The notes under the pieces are model-generated. The model was not told the origin of the DNA, ran no database searches, and was given only the letters and a program-made list of their open reading frames with translations. Shown here one piece after another: positions 46,976 through 55,970 of a DNA stretch of 64,000 bases. Position 1 is the stretch's first letter. The number at the start of each line of letters is the position of its first letter. The position numbers and the translations under genes were made by a program. This stretch comes from Thioclava sp. SK-1. Its GTDB lineage: Bacteria; Pseudomonadota; Alphaproteobacteria; Rhodobacterales; Rhodobacteraceae. The stretch covers positions 1 to 64,000 of the forward strand of contig NZ_MDHA01000021.1 of the NCBI RefSeq assembly GCF_001705665.1. Direction: 5' to 3'.

Positions 46976-47604
46976 AGACGCAGCTCAATTACAGGCACCT
47001 GTGGCACATCGCCCGCCTGAAAGCTTTGCACCGATACCTGGATCATGTCTGTGTCGAACCGCACGGGCACATCGAATTCAAACCCTGCCGATACCTGTGC
47101 CCCCTCCGGTGGGGCATCGGTAAACGTCACCAGCCCGGTTGTTAGATCCAGGGCCCAGTCAATGCTCTCTGCGCGGTAGCCGCCCTGAATACCGACCATC
47201 ACCGTGCCGAAAACGGGCTTATGTATCGGACGCACATAGGACACGCCCCCCGATATATAGGTCTTGGCCAGTTGGAACTGTGTCGTCACCCCGTCGCCCA
47301 GACCAATCACCTGATCTTCAAAATGCACCGTGCCGCTGGCCGCACAGGTTTTGTAATCGGCCCAATCCTTCCAACGAAACCCGTGTAGCTGCCCACCGCG
47401 GGCCTCAAAGAATGCCAGCAACCGCTCCACATCATCCAGCGATCGCAGCCCAACCCCCGCGTCATATTGGCGCCGCGAATGTTTCCACGGGCTGTTGCGC
47501 TCCTCATAGCCATTGCTCAGCGTCACGATTTCGGTGCGCCTTTGCGGCCCCCCGACCGAGCCAAAGCTCAAATTCGCAGGAAATCTAACGTCATGAAATG
47601 CCAC
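46972..47604 (-). CDS. GTA gp12, distal tail protein (DUF2460)
   Basis: A 210-residue DUF2460 protein connecting the tail tube to the baseplate. The start is GTG at 47604, because GAGGAGG lies 6 bases before it and the product then begins AFHDVRFPANLSFGSVGGP like other GTA gp12 proteins. An ATG at 47619 in the same frame overlaps the g11 stop but has a poor site. Conserved RRQYDAGVGLRSLDDV is visible. Confidence 0.92.
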   Translation of the reverse strand: MAFHDVRFPANLSFGSVGGPQRRTEIVTLSNGYEERNSPWKHSRRQYDAGVGLRSLDDVERLLAFFEARGGQLHGFRWKDWADYKTCAASGTVHFEDQVIGLGDGVTTQFQLAKTYISGGVSYVRPIHKPVFGTVMVGIQGGYRAESIDWALDLTTGLVTFTDAPPEGAQVSAGFEFDVPVRFDTDMIQVSVQSFQAGDVPQVPVIELRL

Positions 47605-47615
47605 TGTAATCCTCC

Positions 47616-48275
47616 TCATCCATTGCGTTGCCCGCGCGCCAGGGCGCGGGACAATTGCGCTGCAACCTGCGACTGTGATCGCTGAAAACTGGGTGCGTCC
47701 GGCGTTGTGATATTCATCACCACATTGACTGAACGCCCCGCAGATGCCTGAACGCCCAGCCGTCCATCTGCCCCACGCGCAAGCGGCATAATCGCCTCTG
47801 GTCCCGCCTCGCCCATCAGCCCGGTCCCTCCGCGCATCGCAAAGCGCGTAGGCTGGCTGACCACCCCCCCTTTGGCAAAGGCCTGCACCCGCCCCGAAGA
47901 CACAACACCCCCCTGCGCAAAGGGCAAAACCCCACTTAGAACCGCGTTCAAACCGCTGGCCAGCGCCGTTCCTGCAGCATTTTGCACAGGTTTCATCGCC
48001 GCCGAATACATGCTGGCGGACATGCGTTGCCCCACCGCAGCAAGCGCGTCGGACAGTTTCATCCCGTCAAACACCACACCGTCAAACGCAGAGCGCAACG
48101 TGGACCCGAATGACCGTGACAAGCTGCCCACCTCGCGGGAGGTAAACACCATGCTGTCACGCAGCTGTGACAATTCGGTGGTGAAGGCACCGGTGACCGT
48201 CTCCGCGCTGCCCAAAACACGTTCCAACTCTGCCGCTTGTTCTGACAGATCTCCAAACCCTTCAAATTCCGCCAT
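47616..48275 (-). CDS. GTA gp11, tape measure protein
   Basis: A 219-residue tape measure that sets tail length, short as in other GTAs. Helical N-terminus (ETVTGAFTTELSQLRDSM) is followed by a Gly-rich hydrophobic region (GTALASGLNAVLSGVLPFAQ) and GGTGLMGEAGPEAIMPLARG, a typical tape-measure C-terminal motif. It lies four bases after gene 10.1. Confidence 0.92.
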   Translation of the reverse strand: MAEFEGFGDLSEQAAELERVLGSAETVTGAFTTELSQLRDSMVFTSREVGSLSRSFGSTLRSAFDGVVFDGMKLSDALAAVGQRMSASMYSAAMKPVQNAAGTALASGLNAVLSGVLPFAQGGVVSSGRVQAFAKGGVVSQPTRFAMRGGTGLMGEAGPEAIMPLARGADGRLGVQASAGRSVNVVMNITTPDAPSFQRSQSQVAAQLSRALARGQRNG

Positions 48276-48278
48276 AAT

Positions 48279-48479
48279 TCACCCTTTCCCATCCGTTGCA
48301 CGCGGGCGCTGGTCAGGCCACGCGGCAGCCAATGCCTCCAAATCTGCGCGGGACAAAACCTGTGCCTGCGTGGGTTCGCCCAGCATCATCGCCAGTTCAA
48401 TCGGGCTCAGTGCCCAGAATTCGGACGGGCGCAAACCCAAACCCTGCAGGCCAACCCGCAACAATCCCGCCCAATCCAT
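48279..48479 (-). CDS. GTA gp10.1, tail assembly chaperone (small)
   Basis: A 66-residue helical protein of the DUF2376/TIGR02216 kind, with LRVGLQGLGLRPSEFWALSP and ELAMMLGE. The ATG at 48479 overlaps the g10 stop (TGATG), so the pair behaves like the two-part tail chaperones of phages. The longer open frame to 48587 lies inside g10 and is not needed. Confidence 0.85.
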   Translation of the reverse strand: MDWAGLLRVGLQGLGLRPSEFWALSPIELAMMLGEPTQAQVLSRADLEALAAAWPDQRPRATDGKG

Positions 48480-48805
48480 CACCCGCCCCCAACCGGCCCA
48501 AAGGCGCGTGCCAAAAGGGTCGCGGCGATCTGCGCGGCCGCCACTGGCCCGCCGGCCACCTCGACACAGCGCAAATCCTGTGCACAACCCTGCCAGCCCC
48601 CACCGCGCAGCCCCGCCACCAGCAGCGCCAACACATCGCGCGATGAAAAGCGCCCTGCCTCAAACCGCTCCACCAAATCCATCAGCGATGCCTCCCCCAG
48701 CCCCGCTTCCAACTCCGCCAGCGCGCCCAATGTCAGCTTTGCGCGATGCGCCACACCATCCAGCGTCACCTCGACCTCTCCTGCCCAAGGGTTCGTCATA
48801 GTCAT
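48479..48805 (-). CDS. GTA gp10, tail assembly chaperone
   Basis: A 108-residue GTA-family protein with the segment VEVTLDGVAHRAKLTLGALA and a helical end. It is placed between the major tail protein and 10.1 as expected for a chaperone of the tape measure. The ATG at 48805 overlaps the g9 stop (ATGA). Confidence 0.88.
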   Translation of the reverse strand: MTMTNPWAGEVEVTLDGVAHRAKLTLGALAELEAGLGEASLMDLVERFEAGRFSSRDVLALLVAGLRGGGWQGCAQDLRCVEVAGGPVAAAQIAATLLARAFGPVGGG

Positions 48806-49215
48806 AGCGCCGTGAAGGCCAACGCCCCCGCCGAGGCCATCGCCATCTCATAGCTGGCCTCGCCATTATGGCTGCCGGCATAGTCGATTGAGGTGATCAT
48901 GAACGGCCCCTCGATGATCCCGAAATCGGGAACAATCACCTGAAACTGCGGCATCTCGGCGTCGAAAAAGATCTGCCGCGCGCGCTCATCCGTATCGGCA
49001 TCGCGGAACACACCAGAGCCTGACAGCGCGGCAGAACGCACACCCGCGCCCGCCAAAAGCTCGCGCCAGCCACCTGCGCTTTCCAACGAAGTCACATCGA
49101 CCGTTTCCGCGTTGAAACTGATCCGCGTGGCCCGCAAGCCAGCGATCGTCTGAAACGCGCCATCACCGGTCAGATCCAGCTTTATCAATAGGTCTTTGCC
49201 GTTTTGTGCCGTCAT
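48802..49215 (-). CDS. GTA gp9, major tail tube protein
   Basis: A 137-residue phage major tail protein of the GTA type (AQNGKDLLIKLDLTGDGAFQ, then TVDVTSLESAGGWRELLAG). It forms the stacked hexamer rings of the tail. The ATG at 49215 has GGAG 9 bases upstream; a TTG five codons earlier lies inside that site and is rejected. A 50-base gap follows g8. Confidence 0.92.
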   Translation of the reverse strand: MTAQNGKDLLIKLDLTGDGAFQTIAGLRATRISFNAETVDVTSLESAGGWRELLAGAGVRSAALSGSGVFRDADTDERARQIFFDAEMPQFQVIVPDFGIIEGPFMITSIDYAGSHNGEASYEMAMASAGALAFTAL

Positions 49216-49265
49216 GTTCTGTGTCTCCAAATGTCAAAGGGCCCGCAGGCCACGAAACCGCCCGC

Positions 49266-49670
49266 TCAGCCCTCAAGCCGCGCACGGAATGTCATATCGA
49301 TGCGCCGGGTCGCGCCTTTGTTCACCCGCGCAGCCTTGGCGCGCACAAACCACACCCCCACCAGCCGCCCGCGCGTCAGGGGCAAATCCGCACCAACCAA
49401 CGCATCCGAAATCGCGCCTGCAATTGTCTTAGCCGCCTGAAACCCCGCAGCATCTGTCACCACAGACACTGTGAAATCATGGCGCGCACCCGGGCCGGAA
49501 CTGTCAGACGCATCACGCACATCCTCCGGTCCCAGACTGATATATGTGCCAATTTGCCCTGGCGGCGCCGCGTCATAGACAGCGCCACCGACCAACTCGT
49601 TGATCTTTGGATCTGTGCTAAGTTGCTGAAATACAGCCGCTTGCAGCGCTGCTGATGTGCCATAGCTCAT
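49266..49670 (-). CDS. GTA gp8, tail terminator (DUF3168)
   Basis: A 134-residue DUF3168 protein capping the tail tube at the head side. It carries ALQAAVFQQLSTDPKINELV, GPEDVRDASDSSGPG and GVWFVRAKA. It overlaps g7 by four bases (49667-49670). Confidence 0.9.
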   Translation of the reverse strand: MSYGTSAALQAAVFQQLSTDPKINELVGGAVYDAAPPGQIGTYISLGPEDVRDASDSSGPGARHDFTVSVVTDAAGFQAAKTIAGAISDALVGADLPLTRGRLVGVWFVRAKAARVNKGATRRIDMTFRARLEG

Positions 49671-50002
49671 GCAACAATCTCCTCAACGCAAAAACAGGTT
49701 AGATAACGGCACGCCGTATCCGCACTTGCCACTGCCAGAATAGGAAACACCCGATCCCCATCGCGGAACCGCTGTTCAGGCCGCGGCCTGCGCGGTGATC
49801 CCTCTGGTGCCGCACGCACGACGATCTTCATCTTGACCGAAGCAAGTGTGACGAACTCCCCCGCGCGCTCCACCCCCGTGCCGGGCGTCACCTGCGCCCA
49901 AAGCCCGCCCAGCGGTGCCCAGGTCTGAACGAAGCCACCGGCCCCATCTGGCAGGCGCTGCGCTTGTTCTAAAACCAACAGCCTGTTCAAATGGACATTC
50001 AT
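49667..50002 (-). CDS. GTA gp7, head closure / stopper protein
   Basis: A 111-residue head-tail joining protein (HLNRLLVLEQAQRLPDGAGG, WAQVTPGTGVERAGEF). It seals the portal after packaging. Four-base overlaps with g6 and g8 keep the trio coupled. Confidence 0.9.
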   Translation of the reverse strand: MNVHLNRLLVLEQAQRLPDGAGGFVQTWAPLGGLWAQVTPGTGVERAGEFVTLASVKMKIVVRAAPEGSPRRPRPEQRFRDGDRVFPILAVASADTACRYLTCFCVEEIVA

Positions 50003-50586
50003 CTACGCCCTCCGATCAGACGCACTGTCCGCCATGGTTCAATCAAACAGGCCACCCCAAAGGGAATGTCATCCCCCTCTGCGCCACGCTCATGTCGATG
50101 TTCAAAATAGGTCGCGGCCAGCAACATCACCGCCTGCGCCAGATCGGCAGGCACCTGCGCCCAAACGCCAAACCCGGCCTGCAATGTGATCTCGGCATGA
50201 CCATGCAGCGGGATATCGGGCAGGCTTTGCCCGAGGCCTTCGATCAGTGGACGGCTCATATCCCTGACCAACCGGTAGCGCGCCGGATCCACCGTCTGTC
50301 GCATGTTATTGCGATCGACCAGCACAATCGCGCTTACCTGCTGCACCGGCGACAATGGAAGTGGATGACGCGTACAACGCCACTGATACAGCGTCAAAAC
50401 ACAGTCCCGTCCCAGCAAGGCTTTCCCCGTACGTCGCTCAATCGTGGCTAGGCTTGCGCGCAGATATCCTTCCAGCGCGGCATCCTCCGCCCCCACATCC
50501 GCAAATCCGCGGCCAAGCCGTAAATGGTCGCGCAACGCGGCCACCGGCAAGGCCGCTGCCGCAACCTCGGTAAGTTGTGTCAACAT
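49999..50586 (-). CDS. GTA gp6, head-tail adaptor (gp6-like)
   Basis: A 195-residue phage gp6-like connector with ALRDHLRLGRGFADVGAEDA and a helical ATIERRTGKALLGRD segment. The ATG at 50586 has AGGG 9 bases upstream and gives the usual length. The frame extends to 50676 without coding support. About 200 bases without a gene separate it from g5. Confidence 0.88.
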   Translation of the reverse strand: MLTQLTEVAAAALPVAALRDHLRLGRGFADVGAEDAALEGYLRASLATIERRTGKALLGRDCVLTLYQWRCTRHPLPLSPVQQVSAIVLVDRNNMRQTVDPARYRLVRDMSRPLIEGLGQSLPDIPLHGHAEITLQAGFGVWAQVPADLAQAVMLLAATYFEHRHERGAEGDDIPFGVACLIEPWRTVRLIGGRR

Positions 50587-50785
50587 ATTCATGATCCCTG
50601 AAATGACCGAAATCCGCCCGGTCGCAGCTCCGCCACCGGGCGCCAAGATTTTGGGCAGGTGCGCCCCCACCGCCATCGGACGGAGGAAGCAGCTAGGCGA
50701 CGATGAAGGGCCACACCCGCCCGCCGCGGCACATCACAGCCACGGCAGGGCAAAAGGCGCTACCCCTCCACCCGTCCTGATCGCG

Positions 50786-51985
50786 TCACGACAGCGCGAA
50801 TTTCATCAGCTTGATCGCTGCAAAATCGCTGACATCACCGCCAACCCGCTTAGAGGCATAAAAGATCACATGTGGCTTGGCCGAGAACGGATCGCGCAAC
50901 ACGCGCAGCTCCGGGCGTTCAGCAATCGTATAGCCTTGGTGGAAATCCCCGAAAGCCAGCGCAAATGTGCCCGCTGCAATATCGGGCATATCCTCGGCAA
51001 TCAGCACCGGATATCCCATCAACCGCGCAGGCTCTCCCGCTGCCAAACCATCGGTCCACAAGAACCGCCCATCGGCATCTTTCATCTTGCGCACCGCTCC
51101 AGCTGTTTTAGAGTTCATCACAAAACTTGCGCGGGCACGATATTCCGCATCCAGCGCATAGACCAAATCCACAATCGCATCCGCAGGGCTTGTGTTTGCA
51201 AAATCCGCCTCTGCGCCGGTCGCCACATAGCCTAGGTTGCCCCAGGTCCAATTGTCATTATCTACCGTAGGATGGGTCAAAAAACCGGTCGGCTTATCCG
51301 CGCCATCGCCCATGATGAAGGCTGCAGCCTCGGCCCGCGAAAACTTATCTGCGATGCGCTCGGCCAACCAGGTTTCAATATCAAACGCGGCATCATCCAA
51401 CAGACGCTGGCTGGCCTTGGGCAGTGCAGACAGCTCGTGCAGCGGTATGCTGATGCGGTCGATTTGTGGCGTTGCCGTCTCGGTCAGTGCCGCCGTCTCG
51501 GACGCCCAACCTGAACCCATCTCGCCATGGTCGACCAAAACGTCGAATGACGTGGCCTCGACCTGCACGACATTCGCCACCTGGCGGATCGACGCAGTCG
51601 CGCTCAGAACCGATCGGATGGTTTCGCTTGTTTGCGGATCCACCAGATAGCCGCCCTCTGCGGACACTTGGGAATTCAACGATTTCCCCTCTAGAGCCAG
51701 CCCGCGCAACCCGTCATCATCGCCAGAGCGAAGATAGGACGCAAAGGCCTTTTGATGCGGTGCTGGCGCAGCGTTATCAGCCGATAGCACCGGACGGCCC
51801 GTGGTCATTGATTTCTTTTGCAGCATGACAAATCGCTCATTTTGTTGTTGAAATTTTACTTTAAGTTCAGACTGAACGCATCTGACTTCGTTCAGAAAAT
51901 CTTGCAGGGCGGATTTCACTTCGCCGATATCATCGGGACAATCAGACATAGCTGTCCGATCCCCAGCATTGCTGTGGTCGTTCAT
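50786..51985 (-). CDS. GTA gp5, major capsid protein (HK97 fold)
   Basis: A 399-residue HK97-type capsid protein. The first 100 residues form a charged scaffold-like helix (VKSALQDFLNEVRCVQSELK) expected to be removed by the g4 protease. The mature shell domain follows (SQVSAEGGYLVDPQTSETIR, RLLDDAAFDIETWLAERIAD). CAGGAG precedes the start. Confidence 0.96.
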   Translation of the reverse strand: MNDHSNAGDRTAMSDCPDDIGEVKSALQDFLNEVRCVQSELKVKFQQQNERFVMLQKKSMTTGRPVLSADNAAPAPHQKAFASYLRSGDDDGLRGLALEGKSLNSQVSAEGGYLVDPQTSETIRSVLSATASIRQVANVVQVEATSFDVLVDHGEMGSGWASETAALTETATPQIDRISIPLHELSALPKASQRLLDDAAFDIETWLAERIADKFSRAEAAAFIMGDGADKPTGFLTHPTVDNDNWTWGNLGYVATGAEADFANTSPADAIVDLVYALDAEYRARASFVMNSKTAGAVRKMKDADGRFLWTDGLAAGEPARLMGYPVLIAEDMPDIAAGTFALAFGDFHQGYTIAERPELRVLRDPFSAKPHVIFYASKRVGGDVSDFAAIKLMKFALS

Positions 51986-52015
51986 GGTCTCTCCTGTAGG
52001 TAAACTGCGTGTCTG

Positions 52016-52579
52016 TTAGCGGTGGCGGGCCGGATCAGCGGCCAATTCAGCCGTGGCCGCACGCAGCGCCTCGACCAAATGTCGCAGATCTGCGTTGGGG
52101 ACTTCGCCCTTGGCCGCAACCCGCGCCTCTCGAAGCATTGGGAAGGTCACCAGCGACACTTCCCACAGCTCCAACTCTTGCAACATCCGCTGACTGCCAG
52201 CCGATTTACATGCTTTCACAACGCGATAGCCGATTGAAAGCCCGTCGATCGCCCCCGCTTGAACCAGTGCCTGCGCTTCGCGCCCGCGGGCCACATCGGG
52301 CAACAATCGGCCTTTGACCCATAGGCCAGTGCCGTCCTCGCGGATCTCATCCCAAACGCCGATGGGCTGTGCGGGATCATGTTGCCACAGCATTTTCACC
52401 GCCCGGTCTTTGATCTTCAATGACGCGGAATAGGCGCCAGGGCAGACGATATCGCCGCCTTGATCGGGCTTGCCAAATAAGCTGGCATAGCCTTCGATGA
52501 TATGCCCATCCGTTAACTGAACCTGCATACCCCGAGGTCGAAAATACTTTAATTCAAGTCCACAATTTATTGTTTCCAT
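52016..52579 (-). CDS. GTA gp4, prohead protease
   Basis: A 187-residue HK97-family prohead protease (U35 type). Core motifs are EGYASLFGKPDQGGDIV, the catalytic His in MLWQHDPAQPIG and the Ser in IDGLSIGYRVV, with WEVSLVTFPM. It matures the capsid protein. It lies 10 bases after gene 3.5. Confidence 0.94.
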   Translation of the reverse strand: METINCGLELKYFRPRGMQVQLTDGHIIEGYASLFGKPDQGGDIVCPGAYSASLKIKDRAVKMLWQHDPAQPIGVWDEIREDGTGLWVKGRLLPDVARGREAQALVQAGAIDGLSIGYRVVKACKSAGSQRMLQELELWEVSLVTFPMLREARVAAKGEVPNADLRHLVEALRAATAELAADPARHR

Positions 52580-52589
52580 GTCTATTTTC

Positions 52590-52823
52590 CTAATTTGGTG
52601 ACAACTCCATCAAACCATAAACCGCCTGCGTCAGGATCACTGCCACGATGCCATAAACCGCCATCCACAGCCGCCGTTCCAGCCCCGCAATCATCGCCTC
52701 TAACCGTGCCAGCCGCTTTTCCACCTGATCAAATTGCAGCGCCATGATCTTTTCAGTGGCGTCGAAGCGTTGTTCATGCACAGCGAATGGCTCTTTCAAA
52801 AATCTGGAGCCGGTCACGCTCAT
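52590..52823 (-). CDS. GTA gp3.5, small membrane-anchored protein
   Basis: A 77-residue protein with an N-terminal coiled coil (ALQFDQVEKRLARLEAMIAG) and one C-terminal hydrophobic helix (LWMAVYGIVAVILTQAVYGL). Present at the same place in RcGTA; its role is not established. It overlaps g3 by four bases. Confidence 0.85.
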   Translation of the reverse strand: MSVTGSRFLKEPFAVHEQRFDATEKIMALQFDQVEKRLARLEAMIAGLERRLWMAVYGIVAVILTQAVYGLMELSPN

Positions 52824-54010
52824 GCGCTCTGCCCGCTGTCAGGCGCAAGCGGCAAGCCAAGGATGGACCGCTTTTCGGACTGGGTCAGAAAGCTGGCCTC
52901 ACCCACCCGTTTCCATTGCTGATCACGCTCCGAAGCCAGTGCCGGGATCTGGTCCAAATCCGGGCGCAGATCCACCCGCTCGCCCAGATGCTGGCTCAGC
53001 CACCATGCCAACGCCGCCGTGATCCGCGTGGCCAATGGCAACACCGTCAGCCGATAAAACGCCCGATGCGCCTCGGCGTAATTGGCATAGGTTGCATCAC
53101 CGGGGATCCCCAGAAGCATCGGCGGAACCCCGAATGCCACGGCAATCTCACGCGCTGCCGATGATTTTGTCTCGTGAAATTCCATATCGGACGGGGAAAA
53201 GCCCATTGGTTTCCAATCCAAGCCACCTTCCAGCAACATCGGCCGCCCCGCATTGCGCGCGCCTTGATGCATATGCTCCATCTCGTGGATTAGACGATCA
53301 TATTGATCTTGCCCCAATGTTCCGCTGCCATCTTGTCCGCGATAGATAATCGCACCAGACGGGCGCGCCGCATTGTCCAAAAGCGCTTTGGACCAAGCCG
53401 AGGCCGCATTATGCACATCCACCGCTGTTGCAGCCGCTTGCAAGGGCGACAGACCATAGTGATCGTCTTGCGGGTGAAAACTGCGGATATGGCAGATCGG
53501 ATCGGGATGCCCGGTCATGTCAAACCGCAGCTTTCGTCCGCCTACCTCATAGTCATAGGCGACGGGCCAGCCATCACTGCCGGGCACCGCACGCATCCGG
53601 TCTGCGCGCAGCACATGCAGCTCTTGTGGCACATCCAACTTCATGTCCAACGCGCAGACCGCCTCGATATAGCCATCTCCGGTCAATAGGATCTGCCCGT
53701 AAAGCGATTCTAAAAATTCCGCCTGCCCTTGGCCTGCATTGGGACGCCGGATCAGATCCACGACCGGATGTTGCTCAAACCGCTGCACCTGATCGTGGCA
53801 CAGCAATGGCAGGGCCGCAGCCGCCTCTGCGATCAATTTCACACACCGAAAGCCGATGGGATTGCTGCTAAATCCGCTGCGCGTCATGGCGCCACTGTCA
53901 CGCGGGCTCCACAAAACCCTCCCAGACCCTGCGGCCATCGCAGCCACCCGTCCCGCTCGTGAGGCCTTGCGCTGCGGCGCCGCCTGCTGTGCCTTTTTGA
54001 AAAACTTCAT
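52820..54010 (-). CDS. GTA gp3, portal protein
   Basis: A 396-residue HK97-type portal, the same length as in RcGTA. Landmarks are NPIGFRCVKLIAEAAAALPL, PNAGQGQAEFLESLYGQILL and GVPPMLLGIPGDATYANY. The ATG at 54010 has GAGAGAGG 7 bases upstream; the one at 54016 lies against that site. The DNA passes through this ring during packaging and ejection. Confidence 0.95.
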   Translation of the reverse strand: MKFFKKAQQAAPQRKASRAGRVAAMAAGSGRVLWSPRDSGAMTRSGFSSNPIGFRCVKLIAEAAAALPLLCHDQVQRFEQHPVVDLIRRPNAGQGQAEFLESLYGQILLTGDGYIEAVCALDMKLDVPQELHVLRADRMRAVPGSDGWPVAYDYEVGGRKLRFDMTGHPDPICHIRSFHPQDDHYGLSPLQAAATAVDVHNAASAWSKALLDNAARPSGAIIYRGQDGSGTLGQDQYDRLIHEMEHMHQGARNAGRPMLLEGGLDWKPMGFSPSDMEFHETKSSAAREIAVAFGVPPMLLGIPGDATYANYAEAHRAFYRLTVLPLATRITAALAWWLSQHLGERVDLRPDLDQIPALASERDQQWKRVGEASFLTQSEKRSILGLPLAPDSGQSA

Positions 54011-54116
54011 CGCCATTCCTCTCTCTTTGGGTGGGCGGCGGGCGCTGGCCACCGCGCTGCAATCAGGCAACGTCCTGCGTGCCTGTCGAAATATCGATCT
54101 AACTGTGCAAAATGCT

Positions 54117-55415
54117 CTACAAACTGCGCATCTGCGGCCTGCGCCATTTGGCAGCCGGGGCAATCATCAAATCCGTCACCGCCCATACCAATGCATCCAC
54201 CCGATCGGGGGAGCCTTTACCCGCAAACCCATGCGGCGTCATGGCGCACATCTGGTCTTCCAACTGGCCCAACATCCCGGCGCGATGATGGCGCATACGG
54301 CCCTGCTCATACAGCGCCGCAACTGGTTCGGCCCGCGCGGTTTTGGCACAGGTGGCACGCAGCGCCGTAAAGGGCACCAAAGGATCCACCTGCCGCACAA
54401 CCTGTTCGATCAGATCACCGCCTTGATTGACCTCGGCCACCAGACGATCAGCGCGAAACCGTTCCATTGCAGCGATGGCGGCTTTGGCCCAATCGGTGGG
54501 TTTTCCACGCACGGTACAATCGGCCAGAATAAAGCCGCGCCAATCCAACGGACCGCCACCATTGGTCTGCACACCAGCCACCACAATGCCGCATTCGTCA
54601 GAGCGCGCGCCCCCTGTCACCGCCGGGTCCACCGCCACAACGATCCGGTCCAAATCAGGCACCCTATCCACCCGCAGTCCCTCTAACTGCGGTCCAGTCC
54701 AAAGCGCATCTTCCAGATCTTCCAACAAGACACCGTCCAGCTCCTGTCGGCCCAGCCGCGATCCGTTGTAACGCGCATGGACCTCCGCTAAAAAACTATC
54801 CGCCAGATAGGCGCGGTTCGCATCCGTCGGCGCATGGGTCACGACGGTCGACGGGTTGTTCAAAATCGCCTTCAACACCGGGACATTGCGCGGCGTTGTT
54901 GTCACCACCTGCTGCGGATGGCGCCCCAGACGCAGCGCGAATTGCAGCATATCCCATGTGTCCTCTGCCTTCTTCCATTTCGCCAGCTCATCAACCCAAG
55001 CAGCATCAAACTGCGGTCCGCGCAGCGCCTCTGGCTCATGCGCAGAATAGCAGGTCGCCACCGCCCCGTTGGGCCAAACCAGGCGCCTGCGCCCCGCCTC
55101 CCATGCAGGGCGTCGATCGGGCGGCGAACAGGCCAAGATCCCACTTTCCCCCATCACCATCACATCACGCACCTGGTCAAATGTTTCGCCCACCAACGCC
55201 ACACGTGATGCGCGCCCCGGCTCTAACGGGGTATCAGATTCCACCTGCGCACGCACCCATTCGGCACCCGCTCGCGTTTTACCCGCACCTCGCCCGCCCA
55301 TAATCACCCAGCTTTTCCACGCGCCATTGGGCGGGATCTGATGCGGCAAAGCCCAAAATTCAAACAACCATGGCAGGGACAACAATGCGTTGTCCCCTAA
55401 CCCGTCGATGAACAT
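54117..55415 (-). CDS. GTA gp2, terminase large subunit
   Basis: A 432-residue packaging motor with Walker A MGGRGAGKTRAGAEWVR, Walker B-like FDAAWVDELAKW, and a nuclease domain with RIVVAVDPAVTGG and DALVWAVTDL. GTA terminases package about a headful of random host DNA. The ATG at 55415 has CAGGAG 9 bases upstream and follows the g1 stop by one base. A TTG about 11 codons earlier is a possible alternative, since some relatives start slightly earlier. Confidence 0.95.
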   Translation of the reverse strand: MFIDGLGDNALLSLPWLFEFWALPHQIPPNGAWKSWVIMGGRGAGKTRAGAEWVRAQVESDTPLEPGRASRVALVGETFDQVRDVMVMGESGILACSPPDRRPAWEAGRRRLVWPNGAVATCYSAHEPEALRGPQFDAAWVDELAKWKKAEDTWDMLQFALRLGRHPQQVVTTTPRNVPVLKAILNNPSTVVTHAPTDANRAYLADSFLAEVHARYNGSRLGRQELDGVLLEDLEDALWTGPQLEGLRVDRVPDLDRIVVAVDPAVTGGARSDECGIVVAGVQTNGGGPLDWRGFILADCTVRGKPTDWAKAAIAAMERFRADRLVAEVNQGGDLIEQVVRQVDPLVPFTALRATCAKTARAEPVAALYEQGRMRHHRAGMLGQLEDQMCAMTPHGFAGKGSPDRVDALVWAVTDLMIAPAAKWRRPQMRSL

Positions 55416-55416
55416 A

Positions 55417-55743
55417 TCAACCTGCTCCTGCGTCGCGCAGGCAAGCCAAGCGGCGCCCGATCTCAGATCTGGCGGCGGCGAAATCAAGTCGGCGGCCGTC
55501 AACGGCCCCGATTGCGTCCTGACGAAGTTTGTCAACGCGCGTCCTTTCTTCCAAAACAAGTTGCATCGCGGCGCGCAAATCACGCATCGCAGCGCGCGCG
55601 GTCTTGGCCTCGGCCAGATCGCCTGCACGCAGATTTTCCATCGCCAATTGCAGCTCATCGGCTACGTCGCGATACATCCCTTCGGCCAGTTCCAGCATCT
55701 CAACTGAATCTGCGCCGTCCCGATTCACGGTCGTTATTTTCAT
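55417..55743 (-). CDS. GTA gp1, terminase small subunit-like protein
   Basis: A 108-residue helical protein (DVADELQLAMENLRAGDLAE, AARSEIGRRLACLRDAG). In RcGTA gp1 has been described as a small terminase that does not recognise a specific sequence, matching random packaging. The start at 55743 is the first Met of the conserved region; the frame reaches 55788. It is the first gene of the GTA transcript. Confidence 0.87.
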   Translation of the reverse strand: MKITTVNRDGADSVEMLELAEGMYRDVADELQLAMENLRAGDLAEAKTARAAMRDLRAAMQLVLEERTRVDKLRQDAIGAVDGRRLDFAAARSEIGRRLACLRDAGAG

Positions 55744-55970
55744 AGAATCTGAGCCCGCCTCTGAAAGGGTGACTCCGTCCACCGCCAATGAAAAAGCGCC
55801 AACGGTTTGACCCGCGGCGCTTGCCCACTTCTCCTAGCTTGACATAAGTCCTACGTTGGACCGTGCGATCTGTCAAAGACGTTTTTGTGGCGTTTTCAGT
55901 GCCTTAGCGCGAACGCCCCATTAACACTCTGGCGCAACACCCTAAAAAAACTCAACCCAGACTGGCTGTA
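55744..55970 (-). promoter_or_regulatory. GTA leader and promoter region
   Basis: The 227 bases between mltG and GTA g1 hold no gene. A TTGACA (minus strand, 55876-55871) occurs 17 bases before a poor -10 (TAGGAC). This weak -10 would fit dependence on an activator such as GafA, known for RcGTA. No clear full CtrA box (TTAA-N7-TTAA) was found. Confidence 0.4.

Larger units (their letters stand above)
41411..55743 (-). mobile_element. Complete RcGTA-type gene transfer agent cluster
   Basis: Seventeen structural and packaging genes (g1, g2, g3, 3.5, g4-g10, 10.1, g11-g15) run leftward in canonical Rhodobacter GTA order, most with 1-4 base overlaps. A small unassigned gene follows. No frameshift, premature stop, integrase, repressor, replication or lysis gene is seen in the interval. 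GTAs package random host DNA in small tailed particles and transfer it to relatives. Lysis, head spike/fibre and regulatory genes (gafA and others) are known to be elsewhere in the genomes of relatives. The cluster is flanked by cysE and mltG. Confidence 0.95.

Noticed and set aside
41411-55743. Interpretation as an ordinary prophage
   Set aside because: No integrase, repressor, replication, lysis or attachment-site repeats; gene order and sizes match RcGTA.
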